Source of the DNA: Sciurus carolinensis | Taxonomy: Eukaryota; Chordata; Mammalia; Rodentia; Sciuridae | DNA: 64,000 nucleotides | NCBI RefSeq assembly: GCF_902686445.1 | Contig: NC_062223.1 | Coordinates: 57,623,998-57,687,997, forward strand | Direction of reading: 5' to 3' | Part shown: positions 35,601 through 44,157 of the stretch, in pieces | How the letters are laid out: each line of letters begins with the position of its first letter | Position numbering within the stretch: position 1 is the stretch's first letter | Position numbers and translations under genes: made by a program | The notes under the pieces: generated by a model | What the model saw: only the letters and a program-made list of their open reading frames with translations | What the model was told of the DNA's origin: nothing | The model's database searches: none

Positions 35601-35770
35601 CACCCAAAGGGTCACAATTAGTGGCCGAAAGTTTCTTCCGTACCCCCGGTGGACCAACCAAGCCAACCAGCTCATCCTGCATAGATTTTGATGGTGCTAA
35701 TAAAACATCCTTTGGAGCCCTCTTTGTCCCACAGCGAAAACTGGAAGTCTCAACGGAGGATGTCCACTAA
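20649..35770 (+). CDS. E2F8: Transcription factor E2F8, atypical E2F repressor (complete gene, 12 coding exons)
   Basis: The joined coding exons give 2,604 nt, that is 867 codons plus TAA, the usual length of mammalian E2F8. DNA-binding domain 1 spans about residues 113-182 with the [14 protein letters not shown] helix at 154-167. Domain 2 spans about 261-347 with [10 protein letters not shown] at 313-322. The tandem E2F winged helices, with no visible DP-dimerisation or RB-binding region, define the E2F7/E2F8 class. The N-terminus and the C-terminal [16 protein letters not shown] motifs favour E2F8 over E2F7. Known role: E2F8 acts in the nucleus as a homodimer or with E2F7, binds TTTSSCGC sites independently of DP, and represses E2F1 and other S-phase genes; it is needed for polyploidisation of hepatocytes and trophoblast giant cells. 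KEN motifs occur at residues 5-7, 375-377 and 655-657, and a basic patch KKKFKED lies near residue 617. The linker and C-terminal half are Ser/Thr/Pro-rich. All internal junctions are GT-AG and phases match, with no disabling change, so the gene looks functional. Confidence 0.97.
20664..22306 (+). other. E2F8: E2F8 intron 2
   Basis: This 1.6-kb intron is AT-rich. I see no interspersed repeat or RNA gene in it. It separates codon 5 from codon 6, so it splits the N-terminal KEN motif. Confidence 0.8.
22307..22585 (+). CDS. E2F8: E2F8 exon 3 (residues 6-98)
   Basis: Acceptor AACTAG|GAAAAT and donor CAT|GTAGGT, phase 0 at both ends. It encodes the N-terminal region before the first DNA-binding domain, including [20 protein letters not shown], a segment shared with E2F7. 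Confidence 0.95.
22947..23103 (+). CDS. E2F8: E2F8 exon 4 (first half of DNA-binding domain 1)
   Basis: Acceptor TCATAG|GAACAC and donor CTTA|GTAAGT. It encodes residues 99-150 and the first base of Asn151, including [19 protein letters not shown]. The donor interrupts the winged helix before the recognition helix. Confidence 0.95.
24167..24180 (+). promoter_or_regulatory. Candidate CTCF motif in E2F8 intron 4 (plus orientation)
   Basis: CCACTAGGGGGCAC, preceded by GAGG, is an excellent match to the CTCF core. It lies at the end of the ancient repeat of this intron. Confidence 0.55.
24560..24735 (+). repeat. MIR in E2F8 intron 4
   Basis: CTTAACTGGTCTGAGCCTCG, AATATCTACCTCACAGGTTA and TTTTAGGCCCTCAATAGTTG reproduce the sense MIR order. 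Confidence 0.65.
24957..25271 (+). CDS. E2F8: E2F8 exon 5 (rest of DNA-binding domain 1 and linker)
   Basis: Acceptor TTGTAG|ATGTTG and donor GCAG|GTGAGA. It completes Asn151 and encodes [20 protein letters not shown], the [13 protein letters not shown] wing and the [13 protein letters not shown] linker, ending in the first base of Ala256. Confidence 0.97.
25497..25658 (+). CDS. E2F8: E2F8 exon 6 (start of DNA-binding domain 2)
   Basis: Acceptor CCAAAG|CTTCTG and donor AAAA|GTAAGT. It encodes residues 256-309, with [20 protein letters not shown] opening the second winged helix, and the first base of Thr310. Confidence 0.97.
25659..27417 (+). other. E2F8: E2F8 intron 6
   Basis: The intron contains a perfect 26-bp palindrome at 25,812-25,837, a (TA)n tract at about 25,846-25,866, and one ID SINE with target-site duplications (26,723-26,878). 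The minus-strand frame of 167 codons at 25,880-26,383 shows no domain. Confidence 0.75.
26735..26866 (+). repeat. ID-type tRNA-derived SINE with intact target-site duplication
   Basis: The body begins GGGCTGGAATTGTGGCTCAG, with box A TGGCTCAGTGG and box B GGGTTCAATTC, and ends in an A-rich tail. It is flanked by identical AAGATGGAAGTG (26,723-26,734 and 26,867-26,878). An intact 12-bp duplication suggests a fairly young insertion. Confidence 0.9.
27418..27555 (+). CDS. E2F8: E2F8 exon 7 (rest of DNA-binding domain 2)
   Basis: Acceptor TTCCAG|CAAAAA and donor CAGTG|GTATGT. It encodes residues 310-355: [20 protein letters not shown] and the [13 protein letters not shown] wing. Confidence 0.97.
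27556..29180 (+). other. E2F8: E2F8 intron 7
   Basis: It carries a MIR at 28,250-28,370 (CAGGCAAATTACTTCTCTAA, GACTCAGTTTCCTGAGAAAT) and a Tigger-like element at about 28,674-29,058. Positions 27,600-28,250 show no recognised repeat. Confidence 0.65.
28674..29058. mobile_element. Tigger-type (TcMar) DNA transposon fossil
   Basis: Blocks such as TTCCACATCCACAGATTCAA, CAACTATTTACATAGCATTG, AGTAATCTAGAGATGATGG and AGGGACTTGAGCATCCTTAG, plus the end GGACATTGAGGGAGGGCTGT, follow the order of a non-autonomous Tigger/MER element. No transposase frame is present. Confidence 0.6.
29181..29384 (+). CDS. E2F8: E2F8 exon 8
   Basis: Acceptor TTTCAG|GCTCCA and donor AAAG|GTATGT. It encodes residues 356-423, including [20 protein letters not shown] (with KEN at 375-377) and the conserved [20 protein letters not shown] and [13 protein letters not shown] blocks. 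Confidence 0.96.
29571..29770 (+). repeat. Composite B1-like + ID SINE in E2F8 intron 8
   Basis: The left arm starts CCAGGCATGGTGGCATATGC and runs through GAGGCAGGAGGATCAC to AAGACCCTGTCTCAAAAATG. The right arm GGCTGGGGATGTGGGTCAGT is the ID part. It fills about 40% of the 510-bp intron and ends about 125 bp before the exon 9 acceptor. Confidence 0.88.
29895..29982 (+). CDS. E2F8: E2F8 exon 9
   Basis: Acceptor TCACCAG|CTGACA and donor TCAAG|GTAGGT. It encodes residues 424-452, including [18 protein letters not shown], a block that is near-identical in E2F8 orthologues. Confidence 0.95.
30233..30761 (+). CDS. E2F8: E2F8 exon 10 (Pro/Ser/Thr-rich region)
   Basis: Acceptor CTTTTAG|TGAACC and donor CCACA|GTAAGT. 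This is the longest coding exon and encodes residues 453-629. It includes [10 protein letters not shown], a Thr/Ser-rich stretch, and [20 protein letters not shown], a basic segment that may help nuclear import (inference). Confidence 0.96.
32657..32755 (+). repeat. Diverged ID-type SINE
   Basis: AAGCTGGGGATGTGACTTTG and a box-B-like GGGCTCGATCCCCAG identify a degraded ID element with no clear A tail. Confidence 0.65.
33316..33528. mobile_element. hAT-type MER DNA transposon fossil
   Basis: It begins CAGGGGTCAGCAAACTTTCT and ends CATAGTTTGACCATTCCT, an imperfect inverted copy of the start. Internal blocks CTCAACTCTGCCACTATAGC and CATGTTCCAATTAAACTTTC belong to a well-known mammalian non-autonomous Charlie/MER family. 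I do not assign a subfamily. Confidence 0.65.
33703..33805. mobile_element. Short inverted-repeat element, probably a MER fossil
   Basis: AGCATTTCCCAAACATATTT and ATTCTTTGGGAAATATGATT form imperfect terminal inverted repeats around about 70 bp. The texture matches small hAT-derived elements. Confidence 0.4.
34000..34205 (+). repeat. Composite B1-like + ID SINE in E2F8 intron 10
   Basis: CCAGGTGCTGTGCTGTACAC, GTCATCCCAGCTACTTG and AAGACCCTTTCTCAAAACAA form the left arm. GGAATGTAGTTCAGTGGTAG with box B GGGTTCAATCCCCAG forms the right arm. It lies about 185 bp before the exon 11 acceptor. Confidence 0.85.
34391..34523 (+). CDS. E2F8: E2F8 exon 11
   Basis: Acceptor TTCTAG|ACCCTG and donor GCAG|GTGAGT. 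It encodes residues 630-673 ([20 protein letters not shown], then [20 protein letters not shown]) with a third KEN at 655-657. Confidence 0.96.
34638..35038 (+). CDS. E2F8: E2F8 exon 12
   Basis: Acceptor CCCCAG|GTGTTA and donor CAACAG|GTGAGA. It encodes residues 674-807, including [39 protein letters not shown] and [19 protein letters not shown]. Confidence 0.96.
35088..35255 (-). repeat. Composite SINE, antisense, in E2F8 intron 12
   Basis: On the + strand it reads TGGTACTAGGAATTCAACCC, CACTGAGCTACATCCCCAGT, then the reversed B1-like arm GAGACAGAATTTCACTAAGT and GGGATTACAGATGTGC. It begins about 50 bp after the exon 12 donor in an intron of only 549 bp. Confidence 0.85.
35588..35770 (+). 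CDS. E2F8: E2F8 exon 13, C-terminus and stop
   Basis: Acceptor CAATCAG|CCCATT, phase 0. It encodes residues 808-867 with the conserved [20 protein letters not shown] and [15 protein letters not shown], ending in TAA at 35,768-35,770. Confidence 0.97.
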   Translation, partial: PIPVTPKGSQLVAESFFRTPGGPTKPTSSSCIDFDGANKTSFGALFVPQRKLEVSTEDVH

Positions 35771-36350
35771 TTAACAAATGTTGGCTTAATTTAATTTTCT
35801 AAAGAGTTATTTAATAAGAAAAGATGTACACAGACTGTTTTGAAGAACATAATCTCTGAAAATACTGTAAATACGCTGGGGTTTCCTCAATGTCAAAGCA
35901 GATACTTGTTTTCTTACTTAAATATACATGCACACAAAACAAATATAATTGTGTAATGCCAAGTTCAGCCATCAGTCCTATAAAATAAAAGTCAATGTTG
36001 AACTAAGGTATATTAACTTTTGGGGTAGGGAGATTCATTATTTCAGTTGTGCCTATACTATTATGCAAAGTAAATGTATTGAAGTTTACTTCCCTTTGAG
36101 TAAATGTTTAATATGTCTAACATGGCATTCTCTTAAACTTTTTGCACAAAGACAAAGCTGTGTAATGTATAATTTTGTATTTTTACATAGGATGCCTATA
36201 GCTATATTTTTTGTAATTCCTTTAATCCGTTGTTGCAGTATGTCTTTGTAGAGTTTGCAACAATCCTCAATCAAGTCTATGGAAAAATTATTTATAAAAT
36301 GTATTTTTAATCATAAGTTTTTCAAATTAAAACTTTTCTAAAATGTAGTT
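35771..36350 (+). other. E2F8: E2F8 3' UTR
   Basis: The AT-rich 3' UTR contains a proximal AATAAA (35,984-35,989) and a distal ATTAAA (36,326-36,331). I take the distal signal as the main end, so the transcript would end about 15-25 bp beyond it. The exact cleavage site is inferred. Confidence 0.7.
36326..36331 (+). terminator. E2F8: Likely distal poly(A) signal of E2F8 (ATTAAA)
   Basis: ATTAAA is the commonest variant of the canonical hexamer. A TG/TT-rich stretch follows at 36,340-36,380. Confidence 0.55.
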
Positions 36351-36904
36351 AACATTTTCATTTGGCCATCTAGGGCACTGTTGGGAAAAAAATTAAAACT
36401 TATCTCCGAGGCAGATTCTTGATAAGGAGAATATATCCTGCGTTCCTTTTGATATGCAAAGTTCATAGAAAGTTTCTGCTTTCCTCCCCGCTTCCCTCCT
36501 GTGACCCTCAATATTGCTTGGAATCCTGAACTTGGCTTTGGAGAAGCTGTTGCTTGGCCAAGGACACCCCACTAAGTCCCATGTCCTTCCCACCTCGCTG
36601 GGGGAGATGAGAGAGGAAAGGCTGGAGCTGGGCTACTCCCTTGCCCTGGCATGACCAGCCCCCATCCCAGCCTCCTGCCCACTGAGGAAGGTCTGCCACC
36701 AGTCCTCTCACCACACTTCTGGATCGTCCTGCTCCAGGGACAGGAGAACACCAATAAGGACTCTAATTCCTCGACACTACGCCTCCATGAGCTCCCAGAA
36801 AAGGAATGAACGACAATCTGTTGTGTGTCTACTTGTTATGGGACAAACTGCATCTTGAGAATTGACAAGAGCCTTCCTTGGGCAAGGTCTTTTTGTTTTT
36901 GTTT
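36351..36904. other. Start of the E2F8-CSRP3 intergenic region
   Basis: No gene or repeat is recognised. The overlapping minus-strand frames at 36,393-36,754 are short and have no domain. Confidence 0.5.
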
Positions 36905-37085
36905 GTTTTTTTTTTTTTGGTGAGATACTGGGGACTGAACCCAGGGGCATTCTACCACTCATCCCCAGCCCTTTTTATTTATTTTAAGATAGGGTATCAT
37001 TAAGTTGCCTTTAATTTGCAATCTTCCTGCCCCAGCCTCCCAAGTAGTAGCTAGGATTACAGGTATGTGCCACCACACCCAGCTA
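36905..37085 (-). repeat. Composite SINE, antisense
   Basis: TACTGGGGACTGAACCCAGG, GGGCATTCTACCACTCATCC, then TTTTATTTATTTTAAGATAG and GGATTACAGGTATGTGCCAC show the reversed ID arm followed by the reversed B1-like arm. Confidence 0.88.
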
Positions 37086-37469
37086 AATGGCCCCTGCTTG
37101 TAAGGTGCTTGTTAATAGTTAAGAAAGATAATGAAAAAACTAAGCATTTCCATGCAATAGAGAAGGTAAGTTGCCAGTGGTCCAAATAGACAAAATAAAT
37201 AGCTCAATAGAGTTACTAGGTTTAATTGCACTCAGAACCATGAGAGAAACACCAACCCAGACAGGTCACTGGCTCTGAGGAGGTGGGGGTCACATTCCCC
37301 CTCTGGCAAGCTAGAGAGGGTAGAGGCCAAGGTTCTGTTCTGTTCATCAATTTTCTAGGTGAAGAAACCTCTATGGGGAAACCAGATACAGGAAGAAAGG
37401 AGATGTATTAGATTCTGAGGCAGCTCTGGGGCCTGTCTGCCCAGTCTGCCACTGCCAGATTTGTGAGGT

Positions 37470-38020
37470 TGCCCCTTGATCACCACCTCCTAGTGTCTCA
37501 CCCAAGTGTAATCCCCTACTTGAGTGTGGGTGCAACCTGACTTGCTTCTAATCAATAGGCTGTGATAAAAGGAGCAGGAGTACATGATTATCTGGTTACG
37601 TGATTGCATTAGATGAGTTATAGTGCCTGACCCACTGAGGTCTCTCCCTTGCTGGCTTCGAGGAATCAAACAACGTGAGAGAACCCACAGTAAAGGACTG
37701 TGGGCAGTCTGTTGGACCTAAAGGTCACCTACTGCCAACAACCAGCAAGAGACTGAAATCTCAAGTCCTCTCCATAGCTATAAGGACTGAATTCTGTCAA
37801 CAACCTGAGTAAGCTTAGAGCAGATCTTTCCTGAGTCAAGCCTTAGATGAGATAGCAGCAACAACTACCACAATGAGTGTAGCCTCATGAGATGCCACGC
37901 CAAGGACCCAACTAGGCCATGCCCAGAATCCTGACCCACAGAAATGGTGAGATAATACATGTGTGCTGTTTTAAGATGCTAAGTTTTTGGTAATACTGTT
38001 CAGTAGCAATAGATAACAAG
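37470..38020 (+). mobile_element. MaLR/MLT1-type LTR fossil
   Basis: The 3' half reads ATCCTGACCCACAGAAATGG, TGAGATAATACATGTGTGCT, GTTTTAAGATGCTAAGTTTT and AGTAGCAATAGATAACAAG, the typical end of an ERVL-MaLR LTR. The 5' boundary is uncertain. No internal retroviral coding sequence is seen, so it looks like a solitary LTR. Confidence 0.6.
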
Positions 38021-39312
38021 TGCAGCCACATAACCCACCAGTGTCCACAAATATCTTCTTCCTGTTTGTTCTGTTATTGTTCATTGGTATTATAGGCATT
38101 CATAGAAGGAAACATCAGTGGGACATGGTAACCTCAAAGGCTTAAATGGAAGAACACCCACTCATCTTTGCAGCTGGAAGCAACTTTAAAGATGCTGGGT
38201 AATAAGCATAGTGGTGGACAAAGTTATCTGCCCAGCATGTAATTTCTTTTCCCAAATTACTTTATTTCCTCTTCAGAAATTTCATTTACCAAGGATGGAG
38301 CACAGTAGACTATAGTTGGAGACCCAACCAGTGCCTAGCATGAATGATCTTCATGTTCAGCCCAAATCAGCCTCCATGGAATCAGATGCTCCATTTCATG
38401 GTGGTCTTAGCATTCTGTTTCTACAGCTGGGGTTCCTACTTTGCAGCTTCCACAAAGGTATCTGCCCAGGTTCACACCTGAGTTTCAGCCATTTGCTAAT
38501 TCTCTGAACCTTTGCTATCCTTCTAATGTGTATCAATTGTTTAAAGTTGCCAGTCATTTCTGTGACTAAAAGACTTTACCAGATCACAGAGGGAAAACCA
38601 GGGCCAACACTTCCCAGTTTTCAGACCAGTTAGCTCCCTGCACCCTGGGCCCCATAAAATCCTGCCAAAGAGTAAACAGAGGAGGCCTTCAGAAATTCTT
38701 ATCTCTCTAGAAAATGCAATTAACTCACCTACACTCAAGTGATGAAAACACCAATTCAAATACCTGAAGGGGAAATAGTTGGAATCAGAGAGAAAAGAAA
38801 CCCAGAAATTAGAGCAACAGAATTGATGCAAAAAAAAAATTTTTTTAAACCCACTTTAAAGCAAATTCCTTCAGCCTTGTCCTTTTCAAGTGATTAGTGT
38901 TCCTGCAGATAAAGGATAAAGAGATTTTCAGAACTTAAAGCAGATAAGCTGTCTGAGCAATCCTATTAATTATATAAGAGCATGTGGGTTGACTGCTGAT
39001 TCTTTACAGTATTTATCAATGACAGGTAGTTTTCAAATCTTGAGGGTCTAAAATAAAAGATAAGCTCAAAGAAAACCATGTCATTACTTTGGGTTGAAAA
39101 AAAAAACATCAATCAATCTCATAATTGACTTTTAAAGGAGTGGTTTTACATCTTGATGTCCCACTTGAATGAACTCAGTCAATGACTTGCTCAATTGGAT
39201 CAGTAGCTAAGTAAGGATTTGTCATGATTGTCAACATTTTGTAAAAAAAAAGATAGGGAATATATTATGTTTCCTCCAGTAGATCTCAACAACATTTTTG
39301 AAAGACACTGTA
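38021..39312. other. Intergenic DNA, no gene seen
   Basis: No named repeat or exon. Short A/T runs occur at 38,830-38,848 and 39,096-39,107. Confidence 0.5.
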
Positions 39313-39660
39313 TACAGGTAGTCTTCAATTTATAATCCTATACCTTAATGACTTTTCACTTTATTATGGTATGAAAGCAATACACATTCAGTAGAAACTG
39401 TTCTTGAGTTTTGATATTTTCCTGGGTTAGTGACAAGCTGTATGATACTTTCTTGAGATGGTGTGCAGTGCAGCAAGCCAGTGTTCCACTCAGTGATGAG
39501 ATCCCAAGGGTAAACCACTGGCATCCTACACTGTACTGTGTTACTAAGCTATGGTGTTCAGTAGGGATTAGAAAATTTTAATGCATTTTCAACTTGTAAT
39601 ATTTTCAATTCATGATAGATTTACAGGGATCCCATCACAAGCAGAAGAGAACCTGTATAT
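39313..39660. mobile_element. Tigger/MER-type DNA transposon fossil
   Basis: The ends TACAGGTAGTCTTCAATTTA and, on the minus strand, TACAGGTTCTCTTCTGCTTG form imperfect inverted repeats. Internal blocks CATTTTCAACTTGTAATATT and TGTGTTACTAAGCTATGGTG belong to mammalian Tigger-derived MER elements. Confidence 0.6.
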
Positions 39661-41321
39661 TGAATTCTATTTATAAAATATTTATTTGGTTTTTACATAT
39701 ATGTAACACTGTATTGTACAAAACAATGTATATCATCCTAATTTAATAAAATATCCTCCATGTATGACTCTTCTAAAAGTTTATCCTGAATGAAAACATG
39801 TTCATCTCAAATAATATGGATTAAAATCTTCCTAAAATTATATAATATAGTTCTCCAATTCCTGAACAAAATACTTTGAATATAAACCTTTTGTTTAAGT
39901 TGCAGAAATTCATGAATATAATTTTTGTGTTTGAATTCAACCAGCACTCAGACCACCTAACATATAATATTGCCTCCAGGGGCTATTAAATGTATAGGTC
40001 TATATTCTCCTAAAACTAATGGCTCAGAATGTTATGCTTTTTAATCCCATTTCTTATGGCTTTCCAACTTTGAAAACAGCTTCTACTTGCTTTGTCCCTC
40101 AACCCTTGTGATGAATAGCTGTCTTCTAATACTGGAAAACTGAAGGATTCCAGAGGAACTCATGTCACCAAACACTTTTATAAACCATTTCAAGTCAGTT
40201 GATGTCTATCTAATCACTCAAGGAGGGTTCCATTCCTCTCCCATGCGGGACAGGGCCATAAATATCAGGTACTTCCCTTGGCAATCAGTGGCTCTCTCTC
40301 TGTACACACAAAACAAATCTTACTAATGCAGGGAATCTGTGACCATGATGGAATACCAGGAATGCTGAATATAAATTATATACCTGTATTTTTTTTTTAA
40401 TCAAGATCTAACACTTAGACAATAAGAACATTTCTGTACAGAGGTATTTTGAAAAACAGGATGTATCCTAAGGGAAGAGAAGGACTTGGGAGACATAAGG
40501 AATAAATTTTATTGAGGATCTACTATTATACCAACTTCAAAACAAAATTACCAGGTGGTTAACATCAACCCTGCTTTGAGGACACTAATTTCAGAATGTG
40601 AGAGGATCACATCTCAATCCCACATAAGCATAGGCCAGCATGGGAGTGCAAACATGCCTAGCGACAAAGTCTGTGCTGATTCCACCACCTCACACTCCAG
40701 AGCCCAGTCATCCTGGAGCTGTCACTCATTTTGAGACTGAAGAGACAGAATGATTCCAGGTTGTTTATGACAAATGGGAACGGCACTTAGTAGCACTAAT
40801 CCCCAGGCACGACAGCTGTTGCTATTTTGGGCTCTATACCTGTGGTGATTTATTCTGAATCAAGTTGCTTAAGTCTGAACAACATTTTTAAAAAAAAACC
40901 CTTTTTGTTATGGTTGTGATTCTAAATTGGTCAAATGAGGAATGTGCAGTAGGTGTTGAAAGAGTATTGAAGCAACTACTATTACTCTCTGGGGTTATTA
41001 TAATTTGATGCAGTGACATACAGGAAAGTACCCAGGGGTTCCAGCTCGACATTGTTGTCCTCCGCTGGTTGTCCACCTCCTCTTCCTGAGCACAGGTTCT
41101 GCTGCCCTATCACCAGGAGCTTTGTTATTTCTCCACCACCAGCCCCTCTTTGGTGGCTGGACATGCTTCTCAGATTGGCTGGTCCACCACTCCTCTGGTC
41201 CTTCAACTTTCAAACCTTCCCTTCTCCAGGTCCTCCCACAACTGTGTAAGGTCTAATTCCTACAAGAAAACCCTAGCTTCATAACTTATAGTGATTCTGC
41301 TTTCCTAACTGAAACCTGACG
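39661..41321. other. Intergenic DNA, no gene seen
   Basis: AT-rich to about 40,500 and mixed afterwards. Frames at 40,888-41,249 overlap on both strands and lack domains. Confidence 0.5.
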
Positions 41322-41330
41322 AGGGCTGGG

Positions 41331-41444
41331 GTTGTGGCTCAGTGTAGAGTGCTTGCCTGGCACATGTGAGACATTGGGTTTGATTCTCAGCACCACATAT
41401 AAATAAATGAATTAAATAAAGGTATTGACAACTAAAAAAATAAA
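41331..41444 (+). repeat. ID-type SINE with target-site duplication
   Basis: GGGCTGGGGTTGTGGCTCAG opens a clear ID body, box B GGGTTTGATTC, with an AAATAAATGAATTAAATAAA tail. AAACCTGAC flanks it at 41,322-41,330 and 41,445-41,453, and occurs a third time at 41,467-41,475. Confidence 0.88.
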
Positions 41445-41789
41445 AAACCTGACTTGAAAAAAGAAAAAACCTGACTACACAATACCATGTGGCACTTCTG
41501 AGAGGAAATAGTGAAGGGGGATTCCAGAGATAGCCAGGGGCCACCTACTTTCCAGAGCCCAGAGAACAGGATGAGCCAGCAAGTTGGCATTTTGCAAGCT
41601 GTGGGTCATTTCAGTTGCCTGTACTTTCAAAGCTGCAAATCCAGGGACTGAATCATTGTTAGGTCAAAGTGTCCTTTACAAATGCATTGTATGGAGCTCA
41701 GCCACTGCACACTGCACCTCTCTGCCCCAGCTCAGTTACAAGCCAGGAGATTCTGCATCCAAGATCTCACTTGACTTAGCTCAGTGACG

Positions 41790-41885
41790 TAGAAAATGCA
41801 TGGCTTATGAGCTGAAGTCTGGCTTCTAGTCCCACCTCTCCCTAAGTAAGGCACTTAACCTCTCAGAACTGGATTCCTCCTCTAT
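41790..41885 (+). repeat. MIR fragment
   Basis: CTTCTAGTCCCACCTCTCCC, AGTAAGGCACTTAACCTCTC and GAACTGGATTCCTCCTCT match the central MIR core. Confidence 0.65.
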
Positions 41886-42544
41886 TGTTACAAAGTGATC
41901 TCAAGGAGATGATTTCTGAGGTGTCTCAGAAATATATTTTTATGAAAAGTAAGTTCAAATGCACTAGTGATTCAGAGCACATAAGCCGAAACTGCACTTA
42001 ACAAAAAGAATTTTGTCATATATATGGGAAAAGGCTGATCCCAGGGAGAAAAGGAGACTCTAATGAAACCACTAATCCTAAGACTTCAGTGCACAATATT
42101 CCTCTCAGCTAACATAACATAAAAAGATTTAGATTTTATTGCTGCTATTATTGCAAGAAGTTGTTACTTCCATGAAACTAATCTCACAGATTGGGAGTCT
42201 GTTCAACCTCTTTTTGGTTTTAATGTCTTGACTTTGTTTATCAGTTCTATATTTTTTGTCCTCCAGGACATTTTTTTTTCTTTTTGAGATGACCCTTATG
42301 ATCTAGAGCTTCAGTTGTAAATCTGAGGGGAGTAAATAGACTGGCACCTTGTAAACAAGAAGTTTCATGAATGAGATATTCTGAATGACATGGAGCTTCA
42401 GGATTTCAGGCTGGAAAAGACTTTGGAGATCATCTCCTCTAGGGGCTTCTACATTTCTGACTTCAACCCTAACTTTGGGCTCCTAAGCCAGTGCCATGTT
42501 GGCAGAATCCAAAACACCCAGAAGGCATCTTCTACAGATTCGTG
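41886..42544. other. Intergenic DNA, no gene seen
   Basis: No repeat or exon identified. The + frame at 42,390-42,599 runs into the MER5A-like element and is not a gene. Confidence 0.45.
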
Positions 42545-42655
42545 GGCTCCCATTCTCAGAAATGTGTCTAAGGCAGGGTCCTTGAGTCTGTATTTTTAAA
42601 ACATTCCTAGGCAATTCTGATACGTTGCTAGGTTTGAAGGATAATGATCTAAGAG
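42545..42655. mobile_element. MER5A-like hAT DNA transposon fragment
   Basis: GGGCTCCCATTCTCAGAAAT, GAGTCTGTATTTTTAAAACA, TCCTAGGCAATTCTGATACG and GGTTTGAAGGATAATGATCT resemble the 3' half of the MER5A consensus in the right order. Confidence 0.55.
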
Positions 42656-43309
42656 AATCTTCATCCAATATTTAAATTATTACAAAACTTCTGGTGCTAG
42701 TCAAGACAGAGTGAGCCCATTGCAGGTTATCTCTTCACTGACTACAATAATACCTCTGAACAGAATACAAAAGCTACAACCAAAAGAACAACAGGTATAG
42801 AAGTGAGCTTACAAGGGTTTTCTTTCCTTCTTAAGTGCTTGGCTTTGATGTCGGAACCACCATTCCTCAGAGAGCAAGATACAATTCCTGGTATAAACCT
42901 AATCAGGCTGATTGCCTGTTAAAATAACAGATCCTCATACTACAACACACATGATAGTCTTCTCAGCTAACACAACATAAATTAATATTCTTCAGAGGAT
43001 TTTAATAGGACCTAGAATTCTCACAACATAATATTCAAAATTCTAGGAAGTTACTTGACTTTTACGAGAGGAAAAAAGAAGAAGAAAGAAAATCTGCCCA
43101 ATTCTCAAGGGGAAGGACAATTAACAGATGCCAAACTAAAGGAAACAGAAGATAATTCAGGTGTAAGGGAGAACACTATCAAAATGATTGGAAATAGAGA
43201 AGTTCTCATCAGAATAATAGAAACTATAAAAAAGAACTCAATGGGAAAGAAAGACTCATTGGATGGGCTCAATATCAAAAAAATTTAGTATTCTCCAGAG
43301 GTTTTTAGT

Positions 43310-44157
43310 AGGACCAAGAGACAATAGAATGGAACAGAGAGACCAGAAATAGATTTATGAAAATATGGTCAATTGATTTTTGTACAAAAGGACAAAGGCA
43401 ATTCAATGGAGAAAACTAGTCTTTTCATCAAGTAGTGCTAGAATAGTTGAGCATACATGCACACAAACATGAACTCAATCTACACCTCACATCACACATA
43501 AAAATCAACTCAACAGCAATAATATGCCTAAGCATAAAATGTAAACCTATCAAACATTTAGAAGAGAAAATTTTGCTACTTTGGGTTATGCAGAAAGGTT
43601 CTACATACTACCCCCAATGCATGATCCATGAAATAAAACACTGTTTATAAACAATCCTAATGAAAAATTTGTATTCATAACAGGCACTCTAAAAAATGAA
43701 AACACCAGTTACAGACTGGGCAAAAATATGTGCAAATCATACATATTGATCTGTCACTTTACTAAAGAAGATACATATGATGGTAAATAAGTACATGAAA
43801 GGATGTTCAACATCATAATTCATTAGAGAAACACAAATTAATTAACACACTAACACACCATTAAACAACTATTGGGAGGGATAAACTTTAAGAAAAACAA
43901 AAATAAAAAACAAAAAAATTTGACCATACCAAGTGTTAGTGAGGATGCAAATCAACTGGAACTCACACATGACTGGTGGAATGCACAGACACAGGAAAAT
44001 GAATTGGTCATTTATTATAAATTTGAAAATGAACTTATCATATTACAAAGGTATTTAACTCAGGTATTTACCTTTGAAAATGAAAGTTATGTTTAAAAAA
44101 CTCTGTGTACAAATATATGTGGCGTATTTATTGGTAGTTGTCCCAAACCAGAAACAA
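43310..44157 (+). mobile_element. L1M-type fossil, 5' part (ORF2 end)
   Basis: GAATGGAACAGAGAGACCAG, GGTCAATTGATTTTTGTACA, TTCAATGGAGAAAACTAGTC and AAAGGATGTTCAACATCATA follow L1 ORF2 order in sense. Many stops and indels. It appears to continue at 45,035 after an unrelated insert. Confidence 0.65.

Noticed and set aside
20649..35770. Identification as E2F7 instead of E2F8
   Set aside because: Both have tandem E2F domains, but the [18 protein letters not shown]-terminus, the 867-residue length and the C-terminal LEVSTEDVH fit E2F8. E2F7 has a different N-terminus.
35984..35989. AATAAA as the only E2F8 poly(A) signal
   Set aside because: It is a valid hexamer, but about 340 bases of similar AT-rich UTR-like sequence continue to a second signal. 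I keep it as a possible proximal site only.
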